Made by a program: the position numbers and the translations under genes
Shown here: positions 45,410 to 57,160 of the stretch, piece by piece
Layout: each line of letters opens with the position of its first letter
How positions within the stretch are numbered: the stretch's first letter is position 1
Source: Megamerina dolium
Taxonomy: Eukaryota > Arthropoda > Insecta > Diptera > Megamerinidae
Length of the DNA stretch: 64,000 nucleotides
Assembly: GCA_963854835.1 (NCBI GenBank)
Contig: OY978527.1
Coordinates: forward strand, 43,846,040 to 43,910,039
Direction of reading: 5' to 3'
Notes under the pieces: generated by a model
Seen by the model: the letters and a program-made list of their open reading frames with translations, nothing else
Databases searched by the model: none
Told to the model about the DNA's origin: nothing

Positions 45410-48400
45410 CACAGATGCAGTACTTACGTTTGAGCGGAATAAAGTCAATATTACTGATAGTATTATATGAATGAATGCATATTGAGGAGCACTTTTTTAC
45501 ATTTACTCAGTAAAACAATTCAATATAGAATAAATCATTTCGATTCGAAGAATTATTTTAATCTAATGTAATGTACGAATCTAGTGGAAAAACATGTATA
45601 TGAAGTGGTATTCGTACTCATAGAATAACACACAACAGCAACAATACTAATAATGAATACTAATAATAAATGTTACTTTTCAACATGATAATCATCTATT
45701 AGGAGTATGCAAGTACCAACTAGAATCGAATACAGTTCTACCTTCAATAACTAACACATTTATAATAAACTTCAATAAATACAAAACATACTTGAGGCCA
45801 TGTGAGATTCATTTGCTTTGCTGTAGGTTAGTTATGGAGCGAGTTGCAATTGAATTCTTTCAACCAATACTGAACGAACTTCTCTAGGGATGTGACATAA
45901 ATGTTAGATTTAAATAGACCAGATTTAGTTAGCATTATGATTGTAGGTGACAGTTGAATGATATATTCAAAATTTAAGGATAAATCCAATATTTTTTTAA
46001 ATCAATGTTCCTTTTGTCCGATTTTTTGTTTGATTAAAATATGAAGGATAGAGTGGTTCTCTTTGATTAGAAACTTAATGTCTGGTAAAGCAGCAAGTGA
46101 TAATAGACTACTTTCAATTATAACCATTTTGGGAAGTCAGCCACTCATATAATAGAAGAATTCTAGTGACGCTGATACTGTTGCTTGACCAGTTGCTTTT
46201 ATCTGCAGGGATATGTAACATAGACGTAGTATTATAAACTCTTTCAACAGATAGCAAGTTCAGAGTATATGTGTTATTCAGTGTGTCAGTGTGCAGACAA
46301 TATCTCACTTAATTGTGAATGTGTGAGCAATAATAGAAACAAGAACAACAATTACTCCTATACATATACATATAAGTAGTGGCTGTTGCATTTTAATTAC
46401 AAAACAATCATCGTGTTGTAATACTTACTATACATTGTTGCTATCTGCTTCTGCTACTTGCTATTATTTCTCTGTCTATGCATTACATATACGAGTAAAA
46501 GTATACATATTCATTGTATTTGTATTTAGTTGTACTGGGATGTTTGAAGTGTAATAGTGCAACTAATTGCTACTTAATCGATTTACAAAACGCTTCAGCT
46601 CACACCCACGCTCAAATGTGTTTATGCAACATCCAAAGCATGCATCTACATACCTATACCTTTAGTAAATACATAAAAAAATAAATATATTCAATTAAAC
46701 ATCTTACTGTTGTCTGAATTTTTTGGAATACATAAACAGTGTAAAGTAGTCAAAATTCAAAAAATCTTTTATAAATGTTTCTGCTTTATAATGGCCTTCC
46801 AGATGATGTAGAAAATGAAGAATCAATGGTTAAATTTAAATGCAAACTAAAAGATGTTATTATGGAAAAAATCTATATATATATATTATTATTTTCATTA
46901 CAATTTTTTTATTTTTTTCAAATTGAAGTAAATTTGCATTCATTTCAATGGATTATTGAGAAGAAATTTAATCTGACATGTTTTTGATATTTTCTTCCTT
47001 CTCTGAAATAAGTTCAATAGATACACGATTTTGCACTTATGCATAATGGTCTTCCTCTCGCTCCGCTTTAATTTATCGCCTTCTTGTATGATAATATCTG
47101 TCTTATTTAATATTCCTTCCGTTTGAGTGTTGCTGTGATAAAATTGATCACACCGATGACGATGAAGGTATACCCTACAGTAATGTACACACAAATGTTG
47201 TGATGAAGAATTGCAAATAGAGAGTTTTTCTTAAAATTAAAGGTTATTTTATTGTTTATTTTATATGAGAATTATACCACAGGTGTTATTAAAAAAAATT
47301 TACAACATCTGTTACAATCTAATGTTATAAGTTCTATAGGAAAATTTGTTTTCCCAAAATTCCAAATAATTACTTTGTGCAGTTATAAAATGAAGAAAAA
47401 AATTCTAAATAAATACTTAATATGAACTTTAATCAACTTCTTTTGTGACCATATTACCATTGAAAGCAGCAGCAAGTTAATCATTTGCAAAAAAAAGACG
47501 AACATGGTTAGTACAATTTAATGAGCTTTTGTTGTAATTAGTTTTCAGTTTTTTATTGTGCGCTCTCTACGAATAAGTACTTAACATCTCAATTAGCTAC
47601 TGGCCACACTTTAATTTTAATTACACTCTTTTAAGCTGCTATCTTTATGCTGTTTATGTGTATGTGTGTGTGTGTATATATATTTTCCTGTTTTCTTAAT
47701 ATTTCTTCTTTTAAATCTTAGGTATTAAAATTTTATATGCTGGACTGATGAAGAGTTGAACTTAAAGCAAAAAACAAAAGTTCTACCAAATTTTATGAGT
47801 TTTACAAAACAACTTGTTAACTGAAATCTCTTCTCACCATCCGTTTAACTTTATGCACATTTTTGAAGTAATCATTCTCTTCATTTTACCAGAAATTTGC
47901 TATTAAATATGTATATCAGTATATTCTCACACTGGAGTATGGAAATATTCATTTTTTAGAGAGAATTTTCTTTTTGCTTCTTCATTACTAATCTCTAATT
48001 TTGCATATTTTTCTGTGAAGATGGCATATCGCTTAGAGATAAAGAAACTGAATACATTAGGGTGCAGATGAAAAAAAAACTGCATGTAAATTGTGCAAAT
48101 CTTATATATATCAAAAACATACATACATATACTATACATATCATTGCATTGTATGAATAATTCCTATACACTGAATAGTAATTGTACCACATCAAATGTG
48201 GTTTTTAATAAAATACGCAGATATGTATAGTATTTGCATTGCGGTTTCCACTTGCAAATACTAGCCAGAAAATATTCAAAGTAAGGCTATTGTTTGATCG
48301 TATCATATTTGTTCATTTGTAATGGTTGTATAAATATGTAACTATTTATGAGTTTTAGGTATTTTTTTGGATATAAAATAGTTTCGAAAATACTAATCCC

Positions 48401-49110
48401 GATTTTTTTATTAGTTTGCTTTTACATGAAAACTTCAACCACTATTATGTGTTACAAAATCTTTTCAGGAATGTTCATACGTATGTATTTATATATGTAG
48501 GCTGCTGAATGTGTGCTATGTTATGTTATGTACTGTTAGTTTCAATATGATATTTTGTATATTTTTTATTGAAACATACTTCAACAATTTTTTCATACGA
48601 TTCATATTTATATAGTTATTTATCATATTGTGATTTAGTATGGCCAACTCTAAGCAGAGAAATCTCTATTTCAGAATCACCTTATTTATTACACTATAGT
48701 TTAGTCCAAAATATAAAATTACTTCATTAACGCTTTTGTGCGATGATTATTCCCAAATTTCCAAATATCCGCAAGCATCAAAGTTACGATTTGTGTTTTT
48801 CTCAGTAAAATTTTGATCACGAATGGGTCCCACAAGGGTTTGCCGATGGATTGAAACTATGTGTTGAAACATATATTTGCTTCTATCTCTTCATGGAAAT
48901 GGCTATAGACTTTATATCGATCACATTTATTTTACTAAGCTTTTGAAAAAGATATGCTTGATTCATAATTCTGAATGAGCTTCCTTTCCGGAGGAGGAAG
49001 AGAATATGTCAGGCCACTTCTCTTGTGGTTACCCTGTATTCCTGCGGATGTTTCGAGATGTTTCCACGACTGGAATGTAGGGAGACGAATAGCTAAGTTC
49101 TCTGTCGTTA
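45410..49110. other. AT-rich stretch, no gene seen
   Basis: Small open frames without domains, and a TG-rich/TATA tract near 47650-47685. No element end recognised. Confidence 0.5.
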
Positions 49111-49127
49111 TTGTATCCACTCAGTTA

Positions 49128-49482
49128 AAGTATGTGTGGCACTTAAATCTCCGAAGGGTCCTTTGGACGAGCTTCTCGTCCGTTACTATTATGCGTGTTA
49201 AATTTTGGACAGTACTAGATGGGACCTACTTATTTTAGCGTGTTCCGAACGGCAGAACTCTTCCGACATCATTTTTTGAGCTTTGTCACAGAGTTCTTTT
49301 AGAAGCTTTTTCATGGCAAATTGTTACTGCCGAAAGAATTGCCAATTGCTTGTCGACAGGTGGGTACCGTTCGAAAGATCAATTTTTCGATATCAAATTT
49401 GTTATGTTGCAGCCTGGGATTGAACTCACGACCTACAGATCAGAAGACCAATACACTAAACACTGAGTTACGCCACCAATCA
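49128..49482 (-). mobile_element. tRNA-derived SINE with 15-bp target duplication
   Basis: It is flanked by GTATCCACTCAGTTA (49113-49127) and GTATCCACTTAGTTA (49483-49497), one mismatch. The minus strand begins GGTGGCGTAACTCAGTG, a worn A box, and has the B-box-like GAGTTCAATCCC. The body is the same as the SINE at 38.0 kb (GTGGCAC..GAGCTTCTC, CGAACGGCAGAAC, GACAGGTGGGTACC). It ends with the tail-proximal TGTGGCAC block. Confidence 0.9.
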
Positions 49483-49935
49483 GTATCCACTTAGTTATAT
49501 TCATAAAACTGTTATATTACCAGAGTAAAAAGAACTTATGGAATATAGTATAATGGGCCATACCAGTGTGTGAGTGCTACTTTTCAGTTTTTGTGACTGT
49601 ACTCTAACAAATAAAAATAAAATGAAATAAGTGTTTATAGAAGGATGCACAAAATTGACTTTGGAGCCAAAAAATATCGATACGGTGCGCTAGCGATAAT
49701 TTCAGATTACCATCCATTTAGACAATTATACAAATCCAAATTTATTTTTACTTTTATTAAATTTTATTTACAATTTTCGAGTCTATGAAAATTATAGATG
49801 CATCTTTTCAATAAAATGATTTAAATATGTTGCTGAAATCTGCACTACACACTGTGAATTTTATAAACAGACTGTTTAACACCAAGCAATTAGTATGTAG
49901 CAAATAGAGAAATATTGCAAGACCATTATGGAAGG

Positions 49936-50525
49936 TTTTTTTTTTTCCTTGTTAATTCCTCTTGGGATCATAGGGCCTCATCGTACACGGTTCTGTGCTG
50001 TTATTTTTGCGCAGTCCCATGTTGTGTTAACATCGGTTAGCTCGCGCAATGTCGATCTACTCCAGGTATTTTTTGGCCGAACGCGATCTCTGCACCTTTG
50101 CGGGTTCCATTCTAGTGCCATTCTTGTAATGCTATCTGCAGGTTTTCTAAGTGTGTGACCTATCCATCGCCACTTTCTATTTTTGATTTGCAACAGGACG
50201 GGTTCTTCGTTCGTTAGTTTCCACAGCGCGTCATTGCTCATGGTATTCGGCCAGAATATTCTACAGATGATACGGAGGCATTTGTTGACGAAAGTTTGTA
50301 GCTTTTATGTGATGGTATTTGAGATCAGCCACATTTCACTTCCGTACAATAATACTGACTTCAGACATGCGCTGAATATTTGTGCTCCTGGAGATTCGCG
50401 AGCTCGCCCATACTGCATGCAGTCGCCCGAACGCCGCCCTTGCTTTGTTTAACCTGCAGTTGACATCTTCATTGCCGAGGTGGCAGAGAGTCATTGTGAA
50501 ATATCTGGCGATTAGAGATGTCACA
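49936..50525 (-). mobile_element. RTE-like LINE 3' end, degenerate
   Basis: The minus-strand frames read LHAVWASSRISRSTN and then RKWRWIGHTLRKPADSITRM, followed by NTWSRSTLRELTD. This 'W+WIGHTLRKP' region is typical of the C-terminus of RTE/BovB-type LINEs in animals. The strand ends in a short A-run (plus T11 at about 49936-49947). Frameshifts separate the pieces. It is a different subfamily from the element at 30 kb. No clear target duplication. Confidence 0.75.
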
Positions 50526-53155
50526 CTTCAGCTCAGCAATTTAAGCCATGGTTGAACTAACCTTAGGGTACTTGATATTGCGTGAACTTTTGGTAGTTTC
50601 CGATATTAAAAAATTGCAATTAATTAACAATTCATGCATTTGAGTCCCTAGTGCCAAATATATAACAGTTGACTGAATGAATTTTTCAATATTTCAATCT
50701 GATTAATATTCAATCATTTGTTTGTCAGAAGGTTTTACAGAATGTAGAAAGAAGAACGAGTAATTTTGGAGTATTCTTTACTATTTTAATATAACTCTCA
50801 CATATATTGACGGTAATAACTGAATTTGTTGAATAATTAAATTCTGTTGAATTCATAAGACATCCGCCGTATTGGATGGAAGGACCAATTGCGAAGGTGA
50901 TGGCAGGAATTAAAATTTGTTTATCTATTCCCAAAAATTCTAGATTATGCATTCTGGATTTCATCTCAGCCTTCCGTGCATGATGCCCTTAGCTTATGTA
51001 TTTAAACACATCTTCTTTGTTTGCCTTTTGTTAATCAATATCGTCTAAATATATTCCATTATTGTATAGGCAATTTCATGTTAATTAAAGTAGCTTCATT
51101 TTTGTAAAAGAAATTCCATTAAAATAATTGTTCGACTTCAATCAATTCATATAGACAAATTGAACATTGAAAGACGAACTTACCTTGGATTTCGAATAAC
51201 AAGGATATACAGAGTTTATATACTTCCTTTAGAATTCTATTGTTCAGATAGATAAACTGAAAGAACAACGAAAAAAAAAACTTTAAACGAAAACAGCAAA
51301 AAAAAAAACAAATAGAAGAATAAGAGAGAAAAAACTGACACAAACAAGAACAAGCAATGGATTGCTAACCAACTTCCTTTATTTGAGTTACGTGCCTTCA
51401 CTCAACTTTAGTGCAGCAATTCTTAACACGCATACAATGCAAACTGTGTTTGCGAATGCTTGCTTAAGTGCGTGTGTATGAATGCATTTATTTGGTGATT
51501 ATATATGTAGTAGGTAACTTATAGTAGGTACATACATATGATGAAGACAAAATGGCAAATGAAAAAATGCCAAGATGAACTTGCTGCAAAACACGTAACT
51601 ATTCTTTCTTTATTGTACTTTTTCATTATAGATATATATTTTTTCTCACACAAACATACATACGTTTTCTTTTACCTATGTATGCTATTGTGCACATACG
51701 TAGTTACTCACATTCGCATGTGAGCAGTAATGACAATAATTAGTTATATTGGTTATTGACTCTACTATATGAGGAAATGTACTTTAATAAGAATCTTTCT
51801 TTTTGTCATATTGTATCAAGAGAAGAACTTAAAAAAAAAAATTTATTTAAGCAATAGAATTGACATTCATTTTTCACTACACGTACTTCACAAAGTAGAT
51901 AAAGTTATAAGAGATGCCTCCGAAGTATGTTGTATGTGTGCCTATGTGCATCATGTGTAGATTAATAGAAATACTCAAATATATTTATTTGTTTATATGC
52001 ATGTATTGGTGGTATGAGTGTACATTGTGTCAGCACAAGAACATAATCCAATTTCCAACATCAACATTGGGACATGACATAAGCCTCAAGGACATTACTG
52101 TATTGTTTGTTGAACACTGGAGCACCAGCACAATAATGATGCACAGGCAGAGATGATAGCGAATAGCGACAACCAATTTTTTTTTTTAGTTTTTTACAAT
52201 GTGCAATGTAAAATGAGTGCATTTTGTGTCTGGAATTTTTTGTACAAAGCTCTACGTAGTACTACATACAAATGTACTGTATATATTTTATAAGTGCATA
52301 TACTTATACATATATTTGTTGGTTCTCTTTTGTATGTGAACGTGTTAAAGTCAGTTGTGCAGTTTAAACAATTTCAACTCATAGTTGTTTTTTTTGAATG
52401 TCATTTATTCCTTTCTCTCTTTTTATTATTATAATTTTTTTTTTGTAGAAACATTTATTTGTTCTGTACACATATATGTATATGTGTATGTGTGTGTGTG
52501 TTTATATGTGGTATATTGACTGAATTGTGGCGGTTGGCAAATATTGACAATTTTTGTAGAGTCACGAATTCCATTTGCTTGTAATGCATTATTATTGTTT
52601 CACTTGTTGTTGTAGTTGTTGTTGTTATTGCTGTTATATTACACACACAAAGTAAGTATTCATACCCAACATCGAGTGAACATTCTTACTATTCTGCATT
52701 TCAGTTAAGATATGTATGCATGCATATACGAAATGCTCCCCTCCAAAAAAAGAGGCCACAATAATTGAATTTACTTGCATAAAATACAACATTTTTTTTT
52801 TAATAGTATATAATACGTATTGTTGAAATTATAGGAAAGGCTTTGCGAAATGTGTAGGTACTATAGTAGATGCGTTCGTCCGATGTAAATTACTAGGAAT
52901 GTATTTTTAAGTATATAGTTGTATTGAAGGTACATATATATTTAAATTAATTTAAATAAAATTTTTATTGCTCAATTTGTCATTGTACAAGAATAGTGTG
53001 TTATATTCCAATTATTAGGTTTCACTTCTTATTGATTTAAGTTAGTTATTTAACAATTTTTTAGCTCTCTAATGAAAAATATCAACACGAAAAAGAATGT
53101 TTAAAGAGTTTTTAAGCTGTTGAAGAATGCATTTTTTCGAAAACTATATTAGGTT
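50526..53155. other. AT-rich stretch, no gene seen
   Basis: (GT)n at 52481-52501, GTT triplets at 52601-52636 and A/T runs. No domain in the small open frames. Confidence 0.5.
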
Positions 53156-53184
53156 TTACGGTAACACGAAAATTTTCACTTGTA

Positions 53185-54300
53185 ATATACAGGGTAGCTG
53201 ATGAAGGGTGCTATAAGTGTGGGACAATCGTAAGAAGGCTTTATCATCGAGATCTCTCACGTGCAAGAAACTATATCTGCTGTAGCTGCAGCTTAGTTGA
53301 TTAGCTAAGCTAATCCTAGAATTTCGTCAAGAACCTTATCTGGCATAAGTGAATATCAACAGGCATGTGCATTAAGATTTAATCTTGAACTGAATGCTGA
53401 GTACAGCCAATGAAAAACTGTCCATCTATCTGTAATGTGGTTGAGTCTCATGATAACTTAAACAAATGGGAATAACTTTTCAACCACTTTCAACCACGCC
53501 CACACTGAGCAATTAAAACCATTACTACAATAACCATATTTGATATTTAGATTTGGAGACATGTTACTGGTCTGAGTTATTGTACATTAGCAGCAGGTAA
53601 ATGGCAGGACATCAAATTTTAGACTGATTCATACTTTAGTTTTTATTTTGCAGTCGTGTTTCATTGGTAAAGAGCGAAATTAATCCGTAAATGTTTTTTT
53701 TATTGATGAATGGAAAAAGAAACGTAATTTGATGTTGACTATGGGGACCATTCAACACATATGACAGCCGTGGGAAATTGGTTCAATCAATTGATCAGAC
53801 CCGCTGGTAAATATCATCACCAAGGATTCCATTGAGCTTCGAAGGGAACATCCCTCATAGACTTTGATCCCTCATAGACCATTTGATAAAGAATTGATAG
53901 AGACTTGAACCGAACTAATTTGTAGCACCGACTCGATAATGCACCAACATATTTATCCATAATTGTGTTGGCCAAATTAACCCGAGCTGGTTCCCTGTGC
54001 CTTTTTTCTTTCCCCAATACAAAAATCATGCTTAGCTCAAACAAGGACAAAAGTATATTTTTTAGAATTGAGCAAATCATATTTTGCGGAAGTATTAAAG
54101 AAATGGAAGAACCGTTAGGAAAAGCAAATCCACGCAAAGAAGATCAAGATGAAATTTTTTTAAAACTTGCGTCTTGATTACTAAAACGGACATTTATTGA
54201 TCGACCATCCATGAACCATTTGATGAAAGAAATGACCGAGTTACACCCACTATTTCATGTAGCTCCCATACAAAATCACCATTTGCTTTGTCACTATTTG
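53185..54300. repeat. Scattered DINE-like remnants (very degenerate)
   Basis: 'TACAGGGTA' at 53189, 'CAACCACGCCCACACTGAGCA' (in part) at about 53495 and 'ACACCCACTATTTCATGTAGCTCCCATACAAA' (in part) at about 54243 echo the DINE-like units in the same order and orientation. The region between them is too diverged to align by eye. A 106-codon minus-strand frame at 53817-54137 has no recognised domain. Confidence 0.35.
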
Positions 54301-55204
54301 CTATATCACTACTTGCTCGTTGCATTCTCCTTAATAATGACTGCAAGACAGGCATATTTGGTATATACATGTATGGTCCTCCCTATTGAAATGTTTTTTA
54401 CAGATCACACCATAACCACCATAACTGCTATGTATATTTTACAACATTTGCTACTACAAATGCAACCAAATGCAGATTGTATGTATGTTATACAAATTTA
54501 TATGAAGTAGAGTCTATGGTATACATACACATGCTAAAGTGAACAAAATTTTTGAAGTATGGATTTGTGAAAGATCAACCAAGTGGCAGTGATAAGCTTT
54601 AAGTGAAATGTTAGCAAAATTTACATTTGAATAAGTGTTTATTTGTATGCTTGAGCTTTTACAGTACCTTGTGTAGGATTGTTGAATGGTATTAAGTATG
54701 AGTGTGTCCTTGCATGCAGATATATGGTCATATAAGCATAATGTCGAGCATTGAATACTGGTGATTATAAATACTTACAAGTGTTTTATGTGTATATATA
54801 CACGAGGTGTTCAGTGTAATAACGTCTAAAACCACATTAGTTTAAAATTAAGATATTTTTTAATATTTCATTTCGACATATGAATACCAATGTTAATTTG
54901 TCTGTCTTCTTGAGATTATATTAAATGAAATGATTTAAAGTTCAAGTTGGTGTCGGTCATTACAGCTAAGTATTCAATAAATTGTACCTTGAACTGATTC
55001 GGAAGAAATATTCTTTTGCGCCTGTAGTACAGCTGCTTGAATCGAATATGGAGGCTAACGGTTTTATGATGTGTGTGCTTTATCGAACTGTACCTGCATT
55101 GACAATTTTGGTATATTGTAAATACATTGTTGTAAAAGTCAATTCAAACAAGTTAATTTTATAGAATGAAAACGTGGATTAAATTTTATTTTCCTTGGTT
55201 AAAC
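54301..55204. other. AT-rich stretch, no gene seen
   Basis: Only short open frames. Confidence 0.5.
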
Positions 55205-55428
55205 TAATGCCCCTATTGCCGTTCACCACTCAACCCAGTTTGGTCGTCTTAGAGTCGACCCGACTTCAACAAGACCAAACTATTTTTTGGTATTGTGGTA
55301 CACCACTGTTTTCGGTTGAAATTGTTATGGCGTTACCAGCTTAAAATATCACTTATGACAGAAAAGCGGTCGATTAAGTAAAAATTAAGGAAATATACAA
55401 TTGTGTTTTGCTGTGAAAATTATTTAAA

Positions 55429-55956
55429 ATGGATATTAGTGTAGATTTGTTTTATGAAGATGAAAACGAAGACGCGAAAATTGATTTGATACGCTTACGG
55501 AGAAAAATTCGTGATGACTCTAACCCTCTTGAACTACCTAGCGAAAAGTATAAATATTGTTCAAAATAAATAAAAGCAAATAATAAATTTTTTTATAGAT
55601 TTATTAGCTATTTTCGACTGAGCAAAGAGGCATTTTGCTTTTTGCTGGATGACGTAAAAGACCATTTCAAGAAATCTGTGCGTGTCGTATCTATACCACC
55701 AATATTGAAATTGTGTGCTGCTCTTAGATTTTTCGCTGATGGAAGCTACCAGAAGAGCAGCGGCAATGACTTCAATATAGGAGTGGCTCAATCTACAATA
55801 TCACTTGTTTTAAAAGAAGTATTAGATGTATTGGAGCAGCGCATTTGCGGCAAATGGATTAAAACGAGCAAATCCTTCCCACAATTGTTTTATTTCATTT
55901 TTCGTCACACCGAATTGTGGTTTTCCCCGTGCAATGCTTGGATTCTGGTCCATTAG
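55429..55956 (+). pseudogene. HARBI1-like transposase N-terminus, copy 1 (two exons), fused to antisense Myb-like sequence
   Basis: The start is ATG 55429 (MDISVDLFYEDENEDAKIDL). Exon 1 ends at 55547. A 51-nt intron follows (GT at 55548, AG at 55597-55598). Splicing gives LPSEK-FISYFRLSKEAFCF in frame, a good reason to accept the intron. Exon 2 carries VVSIPPILKLCAALRFFADG and DFNIGVAQSTISLVLKEVLD, the typical HARBI1 helical region with an HTH. Just after CGKWI the sequence is the antisense of the Myb-like gene, and a stop comes at 55954-55956. All DDE residues are absent because the C-terminal half is deleted. It cannot act as a nuclease but might retain DNA or partner contacts. Confidence 0.8.
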
Positions 55957-56003
55957 TTGAACAAGCCTCTCAAATTGAGCTTTGGTTGTAATTTTTAAAC
56001 TTC
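55861..56003 (-). pseudogene. Myb/SANT-like Harbinger protein, exon 2 only, copy 1
   Basis: The minus-strand reading TTKAQFERLVQLMDQNPSIA, with GKPQFGVTKNEIKQLW after it, is the N-terminal part of the Myb/SANT-like protein that Harbinger elements encode beside the transposase. Exon 1 is missing, because the tandem copy 2 begins within the preceding intron at 56055. Confidence 0.7.
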
Positions 56004-56275
56004 TGAAAATGTATAAAATGTTGAGAAATTACAATATGAAGCCAAGCTAATTATTGCCCCTATTGCCGTTCACCACTCAACCCAGTTTGGTTGTCTTAGA
56101 GTCGACCCGACTTCAACAAGACCAAACTATTTTTTGGTATTGTGGTACACCACTGTTTTCGGTTGAAATTGTTATGGCGTTACCAGCTTAAAATATCACT
56201 TATGACAGAAAAGCGGTCGATTAAGTAAAAATTAAGGAAATATACAATTGTGTTTTTCTGTGAAAATTATTTAAA

Positions 56276-56803
56276 ATTGATATTAGTGTAGATTTGTTTT
56301 ATGAAGATGAAAACGAAGACGAGAAAATTGATTTGCTACGCTTACGGAGAAAAATTCGTGATGACTCTAACCCTCTTGAACTACCTAGCGAAAAGTATAA
56401 ATATTGTTCAAAATAAATAAAAGCAAATAATAAATTTTTTTATAGATTTATTAGCTATTTTCGACTGAGCAAAGAGGCATTTTGCTTTTTGCTGGATGAC
56501 GTAAAAGACCATTTCAAGAAATCTGTGCGTGTCGTATCTATACCACCAATATTGAAATTGTGTGCTGCTCTTAGATTTTTCGCTGATGGAAGCTACCAGA
56601 AGAGCAGCGGCAATGACTTCAATATAGGAGTGGCTCAATCTACAATGTCACTTGTTTTAAAAGAAGTATTAGATGTATTGGAGCAGCGCATTTGCGGCAA
56701 ATGGATTAAAACGAGCAAATCCTTCCCACAATTGTTTTATTTCATTTTTCGTCACACCGAATTGTGGTTTTCCCCGTGCAATGCTTGGATTCTGGTCCAT
56801 TAG
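56276..56803 (+). pseudogene. HARBI1-like transposase N-terminus, copy 2, start codon lost
   Basis: This is the same two-exon fragment as in copy 1, shifted by 847 bp, but the initiator ATG reads ATT (G to T at 56278). The intron and exon 2 are kept; Ile becomes Met in VAQSTM. The first in-frame ATG is in exon 2 at 56489. It is fused to the antisense Myb-like sequence as in copy 1. It is not expected to be expressed from its original start. Confidence 0.78.
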
Positions 56804-56934
56804 TTGAACAAGCCTCTCAAATTGAGCTTTGGTTGTAATTTTTAAACTTCTGAAAATGTATAAAATGTTGAGAAATTACAATATGAAGACAAGCTAATTA
56901 TTACTTACGATCTCTCCATTATTTTTGGCTTCAT
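56708..56934 (-). pseudogene. Myb/SANT-like Harbinger protein N-terminus, copy 2, with intron
   Basis: The start is ATG 56934 (MKPKIMERS). Exon 1 is 56909-56934. The intron is 56850-56908, with donor GTAAGT and acceptor TTTTCAG. Exon 2 runs from 56849 with SLKITTKAQFERLVQLMDQN in frame, which supports the splice call. A helix-rich trihelix-like start (KAQFERLV, GKPQFGVTKNEIKQLW) is visible; after FARF the sequence passes into antisense transposase. Only about 56 residues of the real protein remain. Confidence 0.75.
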
Positions 56935-57160
56935 TAGTTTAAAGTAAACTGCAACTGATGCAAACCCAACTGCTTATGAGCAGTCGTGTATATTTAACGT
57001 GCTTGTCGACCAAACTGTAACAGAGTTGCAAACGGTAATACCACAAAAATAATGAACACAACCAAAAAAATCAGCCGCCAGTCGAGTTGAGAACGGCAAT
57101 ATGAATTTCTCGACGGCGACCAAACTGTTACAAAAGTTGTGAACCGTAATAGGGGCATCA

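Larger units (their letters stand above)
55208..56901. repeat. Direct tandem duplication, 847-bp period
   Basis: Copy 1 is 55208-56054 and copy 2 is 56055-56901. They are collinear with no indels seen. The junction falls within the intron of the Myb-like gene of copy 1, where '..AAGCTAATTAT' runs straight into the TGCCCC end of copy 2. Confidence 0.92.
55208..57157. mobile_element. Harbinger (PIF) element, internally deleted and tandemly duplicated
   Basis: The outer ends are inverted: TGCCCCTATTGCCGTTCAC on the left and, read inward from the right, TGCCCCTATTACGGTTCAC. A left end recurs internally at 56055. The 847-bp block 55208-56054 is repeated at 56055-56901 with about seven differences that I could count. 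The 3-bp flanks are TAA and TCA, near the TWA duplication of this superfamily. Both Harbinger genes are represented: a HARBI1-like transposase N-terminus (plus) and a Myb/SANT-like DNA-binding protein N-terminus (minus), joined tail to tail by a deletion. The right arm holds two GACCAAACTGT subterminal repeats. Confidence 0.88.

Noticed and set aside
53298..53314. Palindrome GATTAGCTAAGCTAATC as an operator-like site
   Set aside because: A single short palindrome in AT-rich DNA without context; chance is likely.
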